From: Chromera velia
Lineage: Eukaryota; Sar; Chromeraceae
Assembly (NCBI GenBank): GCA_018398765.1
Contig: JAHBMJ010000540.1
Span: 1-45,635, forward strand
DNA length: 45,635 nt
Reading direction: 5' to 3'
The first letter of the stretch is position 1. Each line of letters opens with the position of its first letter. Both the position numbers and the translations under genes were made by a program. Below, piece after piece: positions 1 to 9,674 of this stretch. A model generated the notes under the pieces. It was not told the DNA's origin, made no database searches, and saw only the letters and a program-made list of their open reading frames with translations.

Positions 1-120
1 TCGAAAGCAACCTTCTAGCCTGAGAATGATCGTACGTTTCGAGATCGAACAACACAAGGACAGCGTAACATAGCGACCCCAACGTGACGCGACCAACGTG
101 GCAGCAACCAACGTGTGTCA

Positions 121-165
121 TCGTAGCTGCAACGTCGTACCGAACGTAGCTGCGACGTCGCACGC
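121..165. repeat. Short tandem duplication rich in CG
   Basis: Two adjacent units of roughly 22 bases share the core CGTAGCTGC.ACGTCG. It is a local duplication in otherwise featureless sequence. No gene is recognised in bases 1-277. Confidence 0.5.
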
Positions 166-278
166 AGAATAAAAAATGGGGAGCCGGGCCGAGTATCTGA
201 CGCACTCCGTGCGAATGGCCTGGAAAGCGAATTCAATTAACTTTTTTCTGATCCCCACTGCATGATGTTCATTGTATT

Positions 279-403
279 AAGTGCCCCCTCAGGTCTATTT
301 CCGGGACATGCATTTGCGTGCGTCAGAGTTTTCAATCGGAGATTCACGACGCAGGTTGAATACGCAGCATGAGAAGGGCCCCGGAAAACATGAGGGGCAC
401 TTT
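279..403. mobile_element. Small inverted-repeat (MITE-like) element
   Basis: The ends are imperfect inverted repeats. The left end reads AAGTGCCCCCTCAGG and continues to TTTCCGGG. The right end reads CCCGGAAAACATGAGGGGCAC and then TT, which is nearly its reverse complement. The unit is about 125 bp and encodes nothing. No clear target duplication is visible, so it could also be a plain hairpin. Confidence 0.4.
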
Positions 404-1856
404 CAAAAATAGATGAGTGCCCGACTTTGCATCACAGGTTATCCTGTATAGACCTACCATACCCCAAATGTATAGACCTACCATATAGAGATGAAAAGAA
501 AATGGTCAATATAGAGAAGGATACAGTCAGACTGAAGTCAACAACACACAACGATACACAGTCAGATACAGTCAGACTGTCAGACTGGATAAAAGAGAAG
601 AACCCTCTTTTGATACACCCAAGAGAGCCTAAATTCAAAACAGCTATAATCATGCTCAGCCAAGTTTTCACTGAGGCTGCATTATGGTCTGTATTTGCAG
701 TTCTTTTTTTTCCTTTTGAGCAACGTCTCCTTAGGGCCCAGAATGGGAACCCCTATGACTGCCCTCTCATTGCGACCGCCATTTTCAAAGAAGGACTTAG
801 ATCCCTTTTTGGATATATGTGTGAGCTTTGTGGGTAGCAGCAGTACTCTAGAAGGCATGGTCATACCCGAAATGGGCAATGTTCTGGACTGGAGATGCAC
901 CACCTTTCTTACCCCCATTCCATTAGTGAAGGGGATGCGGTGGGCTCTCTGTAAGTCCCTGTCTCTCGCTCTCATGCTGAACAACTCTTCTGGCTCTTTT
1001 GGGTGATGGAGAACAACAACCCTAAGAATTGTGTTCTCTTGTGTAGCCCGTGCCACAAGCGGGTGCATGGAGTTGGGATAGACCGTACACAAGTCCGCCC
1101 GATATCCTACAGGCAACACCACCCTCCCTCCTGCTATGTACTAATGGGGGCACAATAAAAATATCCACAACGGTTAGTCAACCATCAGATATGCAATGTA
1201 CATATTAAATTCTTTGTATGGCTCTTTCTCTGTTTGCTTTGGTCTCTACCCACGTGCTCTTTCTGCTTTCTCACACTCATTTTCTTGGCTTTGCCCCTTC
1301 GCTGCAGTATGGGAAAAAGGAGACGGGCTTCATGTCTGCAGACAAAAACACACGGTCAGTGTAAAAGCCGTATACAGCCATCACAGCAGCTATAATAGAG
1401 ATTCTAGGTAATCGATAGTATCTTCCAACAGCTGAGATCTTATGTTGTCTGTACACAAATGTGCTGGTAGGAGCACATGGTCAATCTACCATAATCCAGT
1501 ACAATCTAACAGGCTGCTGTTTGATTCAATTAGAATTTATCGAATACATGCTAATTAAACGACATACAAAAAACGTATACATGCAAAAGCCTTCGGAGAC
1601 TGAAGCTTCGCATACATGCCAAGCTAAACATCAATAGCTCGAAATCAGCATGCCAATTAATCGCAGTATTACGTTGATCCTTGCAAGCCGATGGATAGAC
1701 TTTAGGCATGATTAGAGAACATACGTAGTGTCCCGCGTACGACGCCCCTCCGTATCCATACCGCTGTCTTTTGTCTATCGCTGACGGTTCTCAGGTGCAC
1801 TTGCGGAAGCAAACGACAACAAAAGGCTATAACGTTGAAAATCAGTCATATGTAGA
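404..1856. other. Intergenic stretch, no gene recognised
   Basis: Open frames exist here: a 136-codon frame on plus (427-837) and a 146-codon frame on minus (682-1122). They overlap on opposite strands and show no domain, signal peptide or convincing splice context that I can see. A local direct repeat, TATAGACCTACCATA, occurs twice near 447-486. CAGTCAGA-type repeats occur near 525-590. Confidence 0.4.
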
Positions 1857-3712
1857 TTATTTTAGAACAAAACAAAGAAAGGACAAACGCGCCTTCCAAA
1901 GAGAAGGAAGACCATCATCACCAGTCCGACGGACTATAGACATGAACGAATCAAACAAAAATAAAACAGGCCATCTCAAAATATACAACTCCAAGAACAG
2001 AAAAGTAAGTTCATCAACCAGGACAACCGCAGGTGCATTACAAGAAAGAAGGGTCCGGATAAGATGAGAGGATATTAGGCCCCTCTTGGCCGAAATGGAA
2101 GGAACACAGGAGAAAGCATACATCAAACGCACCCTACGAAGTGAAGGTAGGTTAGGAAAAGACGACCATCCTCCAGAAATAGGCAACAGAGAAAAAGCAA
2201 CCAAATCACGAAAGAAATTAAGAAGAACATCACGGTTAGGATTAACAGCAGTAAAAAGCAAAATCGAAGGAGATTCCGGCAAAGAGAAAAGACGTAGACC
2301 AAGCACTGTAGATCCCTTCTGATGCTCCAAAACGCATGCAGGACTGTAGAAGTCTGCCTCAAGTAACTTTTCAATCATGGGGTCATCCGGCACGTTACTC
2401 ATGCCACAGTCAGACCTAAAAACAATCGTTCTATCGTCCATGTATCTTCCTGTCATCCATTTCTCCCCCTCCCCATGAAGGCCTCGATCTCATCAATGCA
2501 ACAGAGTACTCTTTCCATGTGGCAAAAAATCGGGCCCCACCAGGAGAGCAAGGACTCTCCTGAGGAAAACCTTCATGCTGTCTGACCATCTTCCCTCGAA
2601 CTCGAATTACATTTGAAACAAAATCAAGATTAATTATACGAGCCAGCATATCAAGAGGGTAAGAAAGTGCATTCGTATAATTGCAGTGGGAGGATAAAAA
2701 AGCAGCAGGTTTCAAGTAACGTCTCCGAGCTAGTATTTGCAGCAAATCTTCAAATGCTCTTTTATCCTGTGAACTCCCCCTTTTCCACTTGAACTCCTGC
2801 AAGTGATAGTACAGGGGACACCGCCCTGCTGAATCTGTGCTACATATCTGCTTCTGCAGGTTCTTCTGCGCAAGATCTCTGCGGATCTGCAGGAAGGTAG
2901 ACTCGATAGTCAGTTGGTGCTTCTTTTTCCCTACTTCTTCTTCCGACACCCATTCTCTCTTGTCATGGTTTATTTCAAATTGTTTGGGTGAGGACCTCTC
3001 CGTTGTGTCTGGCAAGGAAAGGGGCAGACCATGCTTTCAGTCCATCTGCGCTCACCTCAGTGCACGGCAGAGCAGTCTCTCCCACAAATCCCCCAAGTGC
3101 CTGCTTTGTTCTTTCTTTTCTCCCGTGAGGAAGAATCTGAAAATGAAAGATATCCACTTTTGCTGCAAGTCTCTTCTGTTTTGCTGTGCATTTCTCCTCT
3201 TCCCCCTCTGGCAAGACACGACCGAGTGTGTTCTCAACCCCTGCTACCACCCACTGCTCTACATCTGTCACATCCTTCACTCTCTACCCCCTTCTCCTGG
3301 CTTCTGCTCGCTTGAGCAAGCGAAACCATTAGGAAACAAATTCATCCATATGGAATTGCTTACAATACGTGGCATGTAGATCCTGCCCCCTTTTTCCTGC
3401 TTCTCTCCACACCCTGTTTCTGAAAAGCAGGGCTTCCTTCAGATCCACAACGGAGACCCCTGCACCTGGACCGTCGACCAGCCCTCCCGCTTTCTGATAG
3501 GTCAGCTGATTGAATTCATCCAGAATGGCTCGCAGATACCTTTGCATTGTGGCTGCCTGCTCTGGAGAAAAATTTTCCGTCTCTCCCCTTCCTGCTTTAA
3601 TAGCTGTCCTTTCTGGGGCCAGCTTTTGAGCAAAGTACCAAAGAATGAAAACTACAGCTCGTTCATTCATTTTGTCTCTGAAGCAAGAATCGAACCAACT
3701 GCCTGCCATCAT
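1857..3712 (-). pseudogene. Decayed reverse transcriptase of a retroelement
   Basis: Read on the minus strand, a chain of frames (3712-3329, 3280-2975, 3015-2431, 2456-1857) carries pieces of a reverse transcriptase palm. The third frame holds GFPQESPCSPGGARFFATW, which matches the G-x-P-Q-x-S-P box B region. The fourth holds RYMDD, matching the catalytic Tyr-x-Asp-Asp box C, followed about 45 residues later by a VLGLRL stretch like the usual L-G-x-x-x segment. The first two pieces share a frame. Shifts are needed near 3000 and near 2450, so no single open frame crosses the domain. RYMDD-type reverse transcriptases occur in several retroelement groups and I cannot assign a clade. No LTRs or endonuclease are recognised nearby. 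Spliced expression cannot be excluded, but frame breaks between boxes B and C argue for a dead copy. Confidence 0.65.
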
Positions 3713-4813
3713 ATTGTATCGTGTGTTCCGACATCCACGAGTGCGACAATGGCCTTCTGGCTCATCATGCCACTTCTTGCCCTCGCGTGTTTACTTGGAG
3801 AACCCCACCAGAAAGACGCACCCACAGCGATCACACACTTTTTTCAAAGAACATACATGCCAACTCAGAAGCAAAATCCAAAGGTAGTTGCTGTAGTAAT
3901 CCACCAGTCTCACTGGATCTTGAATAGAAGTGGGAACAGGCTCAATAAAAACATGATACTCTTTTTGAAAAGGCTAAACTTCTTTGTCTTCTGCAGTCAA
4001 GAAGGAATTAAGTTTTGCAGTTTTGGCAGAACGCTTCACAGAGCGTCCCACCTTACCTATTACCTTGCTGCAACCACCACCCATCTTCCCTTCTGTCTTT
4101 GTGTGTAACTGCACATTGTGTTCCTTATTGCATACCCAGGTGCTTTCATGTGACTGTTTAGCAAAAATGATATCTTTCAGAACTGTTTCAGTTTAGTTCG
4201 GTTACTTACATAAATTTAGCTCGGTTAGTCTTTTTCTATCTGTATTTTTTATTTATACAAACTTTAATTGTTTAGGGCCTTTAAGTCACTAATTTTTTTA
4301 TCATACTAGGAACTCACTACAACTTCTCATTCTGCGCATTCAACCCATGCATGAGCTTGCGAAGCGGTATATCTTGCATATGCCGGGGCATGCCGGGGCC
4401 TTATATGGGCATCAGTTTTTTTTTTTAAAGGTATTTTATGCAGTAATATACAGTATCTTCTGAAGATCCTTCACTGGAGGCTTCGCATAATTTCGCATAT
4501 CTTCGCACGACGATGCGGCACGAGATCTTTTAATAATTCTGTCGAATCAGTATCGATCTGACATGATCTGACATCGATCATGCAGAGACTTAGTCATTCA
4601 TCTCCGTAAATAATAAAAACAGTGTCAGAGTATGAATATAACTGTGAGATCATTTTTTCGGAACACTAGCTTTAAGCGCTGTCCCTTTGTCCAACAACTG
4701 CTTCCGAGTGGATGCGACACATTGTATGCTAGATTGTTTGACGTCTATTAGGTTGTGCAGGTCAATGTCTTTTAGATTATAGCTACACTAATCACTAATC
4801 ACACTCTAAGCTA
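3713..4813. other. Intergenic stretch, AT-rich toward its end
   Basis: No gene is recognised. The first 400 bases may be the upstream part of the decayed retroelement. Bases 4200-4320 are AT-rich. Near 4377-4402 the GCCGGGGC motif is repeated as a near palindrome (GCATATGCCGGGGCATGCCG). Confidence 0.4.
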
Positions 4814-5286
4814 CTGTGGAGTCCTACTCTGTAGCACCGCCCTCTGGACCCTCGCGTGCGCTGTATCTGAATGAACCCACGTACCAATGTCATACCCCGC
4901 CGCCGTGTGTATATGCAATCTGCCTGTACGTGTCACACTCGAAGCTCTACGCATATATGCAAATCTACGTTTGGCCTCTTTAGCAACATGTGGTCTGAGC
5001 AACATCCTACGGCAGGTTCGAGTTGAAGTCAACTTAAGTCATTGAATCTCTAGTTGAACCTATACAGTCGGATTCACGTGGAGTTGAAAGAAGTCTGAAG
5101 ACAAAGCTTGATAGAACCTCTTAGAGTCAAAGTAGGATTGAGACCTCGTTTACCTGAACCTGTGAAGTGTTGCTTCAGTTAGCGTTGTACACGTTCCTTC
5201 TTTAGATCTTCTCCAGGGTTCTTGTCCTCGCTTTACCTTCTGTCTGGACACCATAAGGTGGCTAGACAGGAGGGACAAAGCATTGT
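4814..5286 (+). repeat. Dispersed repeat R, copy 1 (uninterrupted)
   Basis: Starts at CTGTGGAGTCCTACTCTG and ends near GACAAAGCATTG. The same sequence recurs with scattered substitutions at 8180-8620 plus 9443-9482. The two copies stay aligned for about 470 bp, including GAATCTCTAGTTGAACC, CGTTTACCTGAACCTGTG and ACCTTCTGTCTGGAC. No protein is recognised in it. It could be the 3' end of a non-LTR element, a SINE or a solo terminal repeat. This copy acts as the empty-site reference for the insertion in copy 2. Confidence 0.75.
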
Positions 5287-5498
5287 GGTGAATGCTCAGC
5301 TCAATAAGTGTCGACTCTCATATACCTTCTGTGATGGAGATCAGATCTGTCTTTGCGCAACAGTAGAAAACCGATTATAACAGATCGATACAGGCACGGT
5401 CAGGCAGAGACCGTAAGTGGGGGAATTCAGCGTCCCCTTGCGTCCCAAGCTGCCTGGAGCCCTGTTTCGGAGATCCCCTTCGAGTCTAATCCTGGACT

Positions 5499-5649
5499 TT
5501 GCCTTTATCCTTGGGTAGAGAGCCCAAAGATCGTTGGAGGTCGCCAAAGCCGATGGTGAAGACGTTGCTTGGTGCTGCTCGGGACTTTGAGGAGCCTGAT
5601 TTCATTAAGAATACCGCCTACGAGCAGATCGCAATCCAAATGGCCAGTA
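5499..5649 (+). CDS. Exon-like coding segment, product unknown
   Basis: A plus-strand frame reads MVKTLLGAARDFEEPDFIKN from 5551 and continues with TAYEQIAIQMA. The residues are well mixed and look like real protein rather than low complexity. A possible acceptor (GGGTAG) lies near 5518 and a possible donor (GTAGAG) just after the MA residues near 5643. After that the frame becomes hydrophobic and ends at 5702. No partner exon was found with confidence and the family is not recognised. It may be an isolated exon, a retroelement fragment or chance. Confidence 0.25.
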
Positions 5650-8179
5650 GAGTGCTTTTTTTATGCCTTTTGATTCTACAAGTGTCTCCGTCTTCCGGAT
5701 GAGTGTCGGCTGATCACCTTCACTTGTTTTTGCTAGTCTTTGCTGTTGGTTGCTTGCTTGTCTACGCGAGGCTGACCACCTTTGTAGCCTGCAAGCACCT
5801 CCAGCGTGTCTGGGTCTGTCTAGACTGGTCCTCCGACAGCGTTAAAACACAAGAAGACGCCCTTTGCCTCTCCTATATGTCTGCAAGGTTATCACTTTCT
5901 TCCGAGAGAGAGCTTGTCGCTTCTGGCTGTCCATCTGTCGTGTGGATCGTTCAATGAGTGGCCGTTCGATCGGGTGTGCAAGACTTTACTTGCATGTTAA
6001 ACAGACAGAAGGAACGGATGGCGGCGTACCACATGGAACAACGTAGTGACGGCCGGTGTGCCAGCTGGGGAGCGCCTTCTGCTCTGGGACCCCGACGCGG
6101 CGAGCCTGGAGTAGGAAGGAGGGGGAAGTAAGGAAGGGGTATAAAATGATATCGAGCCTGCCCTCGACGGCAAGAGAGGCAGAAGGATCGCGGCAGACCT
6201 ACTGAGAGACAGAGTAGGGCACACGGCAGCTGCTGCCTCGTCTCTCGCCGGCGCCGGCAAAATTTTTAACAGGGATCGGGAAGGGCAAAGTGGGTCATGG
6301 GGGAAGGGGGAAAAAGGGAGACAATAGGGAAGGGGGAAAAGGAAGGGAAAGAGGGGGAAAGAGGGGGAGAGAGGGGTTGCTTCGGGGTGGGGGGGGGCGA
6401 ATCGAATCGAAGCTGGCCGAGAGCATGCGAAGTACTAGCGACTGAGTGTGACTGGAGCGTCTTTTATCCAGAGTTGAGAGTTCATGTGTCGAAAGGAGCA
6501 GCAAGGGGATGAAACGAGACAGAAAGAAGAAGCAAGATAGAAAGAGACCAGCGGGGCAGTCTGCAATGTGTCCGGTCCCTTCCTTCCCTCCCATTATGCA
6601 GCCACTGACACGCGCGAAATGTGTTTGTGCTCGATAAGACGGCTGAGCCCTTCTGTTAACGAGAACTCAAAATCGATTGCCTACCCCTGCGTCAGCTATA
6701 TATGAGACGCGGGCAGAGGACTGCCTGATTGCCACCGCCATGCGTTTATGCCTGCGTGTGATCATGACTGCCTAGGACCGCCTTTGCACCCCTGTACTGA
6801 ACTTAAAAGAAGGATTGAGCTTAATGCAAAGCTGAGCGTCAAAGAAGCAGACTACGAGAACGACAAATCGAGCGCCGCACGTGTCGCGCATTCGGAATTT
6901 CTGGAACTCCCCTTGGAAGAGTGACCGTTCTTTTCTTGCTCTTGGCTTTGTTTTATATATGGCTTGGGAGTCAGACCCCTCGTGTGGCTGAGAGTACGAG
7001 CGCACGAGGGGGCGCCTTCATTCGTTGTCTCTTTCTCGTTTCCTTCTACTGATTTGAAACATTTTGGGTTATGTCTGGTTTCCTCCTTTGAGAAAAAGAG
7101 ACTAGAAAAGGCGGAGAGAGAATGAGTAGAGGAGCTAGGAGCAAAGAGAGAAGAAATCTTGAAAGAGATGTCTGTTGAACGAGAAAGAAAAAAAGAGAAA
7201 AAACGAGGGGACAGCCCGTGCATGTTTTGGTGTCCGTTCTGCATCTTGTCCCTGCAGGGGGATACCAGTGCTTTGGAGGCCCTCTGGGTTCTCTGGGTAT
7301 CGCCCCTCCCCCTCGCAGCACAGGAGTTGATGGGAGCCCTGGATGGCAGCCTTGGTGGAGCCAGCCGTCTCTGCGTATGCATCTGCGTGGAGCCAGACGG
7401 TGTGCCGGCAGGCGTCTCCCTCCGATAGGTCTGACCGGGTGCCGTTCATTCGTTGACGTCTGTTCTTGTGTATTCAGTCGATCTACGGTATTGTTAACGA
7501 CAAGCGAACAGACGTACATGCAGTCTTCGGGAAGGGAGTGAAATAGAAGAGAGAGGAGGAAAAGATGTGAATAAATGACATTGTGTGTGAACATATGTGT
7601 GCGTGAGGCTTTCTGCTGCCGTCCTTTGTTTTCTCCGTCTCTTCACGTTTTGTTCGTACCTCCGTCTGCCCGTCTACTTTCATTCAGAAAAGATAACTGG
7701 AAGGGGTTCTCTTATAGGCGTGCTATTCTATCTATCGCCCGCTTCCTTTCAGCAGGCCGGTCTGAGAAAGAGAAAAAGAAAGCAAGCTGTTCATTGCAAG
7801 TCTATTTATGTTTGTGCACGTAAATCTGATTGACTTTCGTCAATGGGAGGAAACCTTTCCGCTTATCAGCTTCCGCATCTAGATTTTGAGAGTCTGTTGA
7901 CTATGAATGACTGTCTCAATCATGGTGCCAAAGGGATTTCTGTGTCTCAGTCTGTGCTTTCTCACAATGCCTCTGTCATGGTGCGAGGACGCTTGAGATT
8001 TCATTCTTTCGACTATATGCTTTGAAGTACCAGTGTTTTCTGCTGGTTGCATGGGTTTGCATTGCATCTGGTGGATCATGCTCATTCGATCACTCGCCTC
8101 TTTTTTCTTTTTTGTGCGTGCTTGGATGTGTTTGGCTGATCGCAAGGACGCGATTTTCCTGTCCGTGGCCGGGGAGGAT
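5650..8179. other. Intergenic stretch with GC-rich patches
   Basis: No gene is recognised. A TATA-like GTATAAAAT lies at about 6139. Bases 7250-7440 are GC-rich and open in several frames on both strands; one plus frame is Gly/Pro-rich and follows a good acceptor (CCCTGCAG near 7251-7258), so an exon is possible but unsupported. The other open frames overlap each other and lack recognisable domains. Confidence 0.35.
6299..6376 (+). repeat. Purine-only GGGGGAAA tract
   Basis: About 75 bases are almost entirely G and A, with repeated GGGGGAAA-like units. Long predicted proteins crossing it (for example a Pro/Leu-rich minus frame at 6295-6594) are artefacts of the tract. Confidence 0.7.
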
Positions 8180-8620
8180 CTGTGGAGTCCTACTCTGTGG
8201 CGCTGCCCTCTGAACCCTCGCATGCGCTGTTTCTGAATGAACCCGCGTGCCAATGTCATGCCCCGCCGCCGCGTGTATACGCAGTCTGCTTGTACGTGTC
8301 GCACTCGGAGCTCTGCGCATGCATACAAGTCTACGTTTGGCCTCTTTAGCAACATGTGGTCTGAGCAACATTCTACAGCAGGTTCAAATTGAAGTCAGCC
8401 GAAGTCATTGAATCTCTAGTTGAACCTATAGAGTCGGATTCACGTGGAGTTGAAAGAAGTCTGAAGACAAAGCTTGATAGAACCTTTTAGAGTCAAAGTA
8501 AGATTGAGACCTCGTTTACCTGAACCTGTGAAGTGTTGCTTCAGTTAGCGTTGTACACGTTCTTTCTTTAGATCTTCCCCAGGGTTCTTGTCCTTGCTTT
8601 ACCTTCTGTCTGGACGCCAT
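8180..8620 (+). repeat. Dispersed repeat R, copy 2, left part
   Basis: Matches copy 1 from CTGTGGAGTCCTACTCTG through TTCTGTCTGGACGCCAT. It is interrupted after GACGCCAT (8613-8620) by the inverted-repeat element that follows, and resumes at 9443 with the same eight bases. Confidence 0.8.
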
Positions 8621-9442
8621 CAAAGGTGTTTAGTTACTTGTGATTAGAATATATTTGATTATCCTATGAAGTGATTGAATGTGATTGAATAAACTGATTA
8701 ATTAGCCAAAGTCCGATTCTTACTAGTCTTTAGTACCTTTGGTCATTCTAATGGTGTGTAGTTTTTTTTTACATTATACTAAAAACAAATGTTTTGGGAG
8801 TAGCCTAGAGGCTTGTGCACATCCAGTGCAGGACTGCATGCATGATCTGGCCCAGCCTAGGCCAGCCACGCTGCGCAGCCCGCCTAGCGGCCCGCGCGCT
8901 CCCATCTATACTAGTAGCCGTGGCCATCGGTATATGCATTTGGAGCCGAATAGCCGATTATACATATTACATCAAAAATCGAATCTTCATGCATGAGTTT
9001 CAAACATAAGGTAAGATGCAAACTTAAAGTCACAGCCTAGGTCACAGATAACTGAGGCCTGACATGTTCAGATGATTAGCTTTATAGCTTGAAAATGAGT
9101 TAAGTGGACGTGCAAAAGCGAAGGTACAAAAGCGAAAGGCCGCCCCTCAAAAATATGAAATTTGAAAAAAGGGGCAACGAGTGTTAATTGAGGTCGATGT
9201 ATGCATATTTCTGCTTGTTCATACCCAGATGATTTTCTAGATGATTTTCTGCTTGACAGTGCTTATGGTGTTTTGGTGTCTCGCATTTGAATGCTGAAAG
9301 TGAAAAAGAGTGTATCTTAGTAGTACATACAGTAAGGCCACCTTAATTCATTAAGGAATATATTTCTGAATATATTCCTGATTATATTACTTTTGAAGTG
9401 AGTAACTAGTGAATAAATATATTCCATGATTAAACACCTTTG
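8621..9442. mobile_element. Inverted-repeat DNA transposon with 8-bp target duplication (hAT-like)
   Basis: The element starts with CAAAGGTGTTTA and ends with TAAACACCTTTG, an exact 12-bp inverted repeat, with imperfect similarity further in (ATATATTT blocks). GACGCCAT is present directly on both sides (8613-8620 and 9443-9450). The uninterrupted repeat copy at 4814-5286 has the corresponding GACACCAT only once, followed directly by AAGGTGG, which confirms an insertion. An 8-bp duplication is the hallmark of hAT elements; some other superfamilies also make 8 bp. At 822 bp with no transposase frame it is non-autonomous. Confidence 0.85.
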
Positions 9443-9479
9443 GACGCCATAAGGTGGCTGGACAGGAGGGATAAAGCAT

Positions 9480-9482
<3 letters not shown>
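9443..9482 (+). repeat. Dispersed repeat R, copy 2, right part
   Basis: GACGCCATAAGGTGGCTGG and the following GACAGGAGGGATAAAGCATTG continue the alignment with copy 1 (5250-5286) after the transposon. The repeat then meets the GAT microsatellite at 9481. Confidence 0.75.

Positions 9483-9520
<38 letters not shown>
9481..9520. repeat. (GAT)13 microsatellite, probable 3' tail of the LINE
   Basis: Forty bases of perfect GAT. On the minus strand this is an ATC run directly downstream of the LINE reading frame and its short 3' untranslated part (9521-9674). That is the position where many non-LTR elements carry a microsatellite tail. It could instead be the tail of repeat R on the plus strand. 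Confidence 0.6.
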
Positions 9521-9674
9521 TGACTAAACCCGCCAGCCATCGTATCCCAATGGCAAAGGGCAGTCTGTGAGCATTCATGTCATATTGCAAGCTAGGAGCA
9601 CGCTAGTGAATGCTTACCTAAAGCGGCCGAACCTTAGGACTACTAGCTAGCAAAGCGCTGCTCCCCAGGATCGA

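Noticed and set aside
3542-4108. A 188-codon plus frame
   Set aside because: Overlaps the retroelement remains on the opposite strand, has no motif, and its composition follows the antisense.
5000-5030. tRNA or SINE B-box like GGTTCGAGTTG in repeat R
   Set aside because: Only a weak B-box match, no A box at the right spacing and no cloverleaf could be drawn. The second copy has a changed base (GGTTCAAATTG).
7046-7594. A 182-codon minus frame and overlapping frames on both strands
   Set aside because: Several mutually exclusive frames with no domain. The GC-rich part may hold an exon, but the evidence does not choose a strand.
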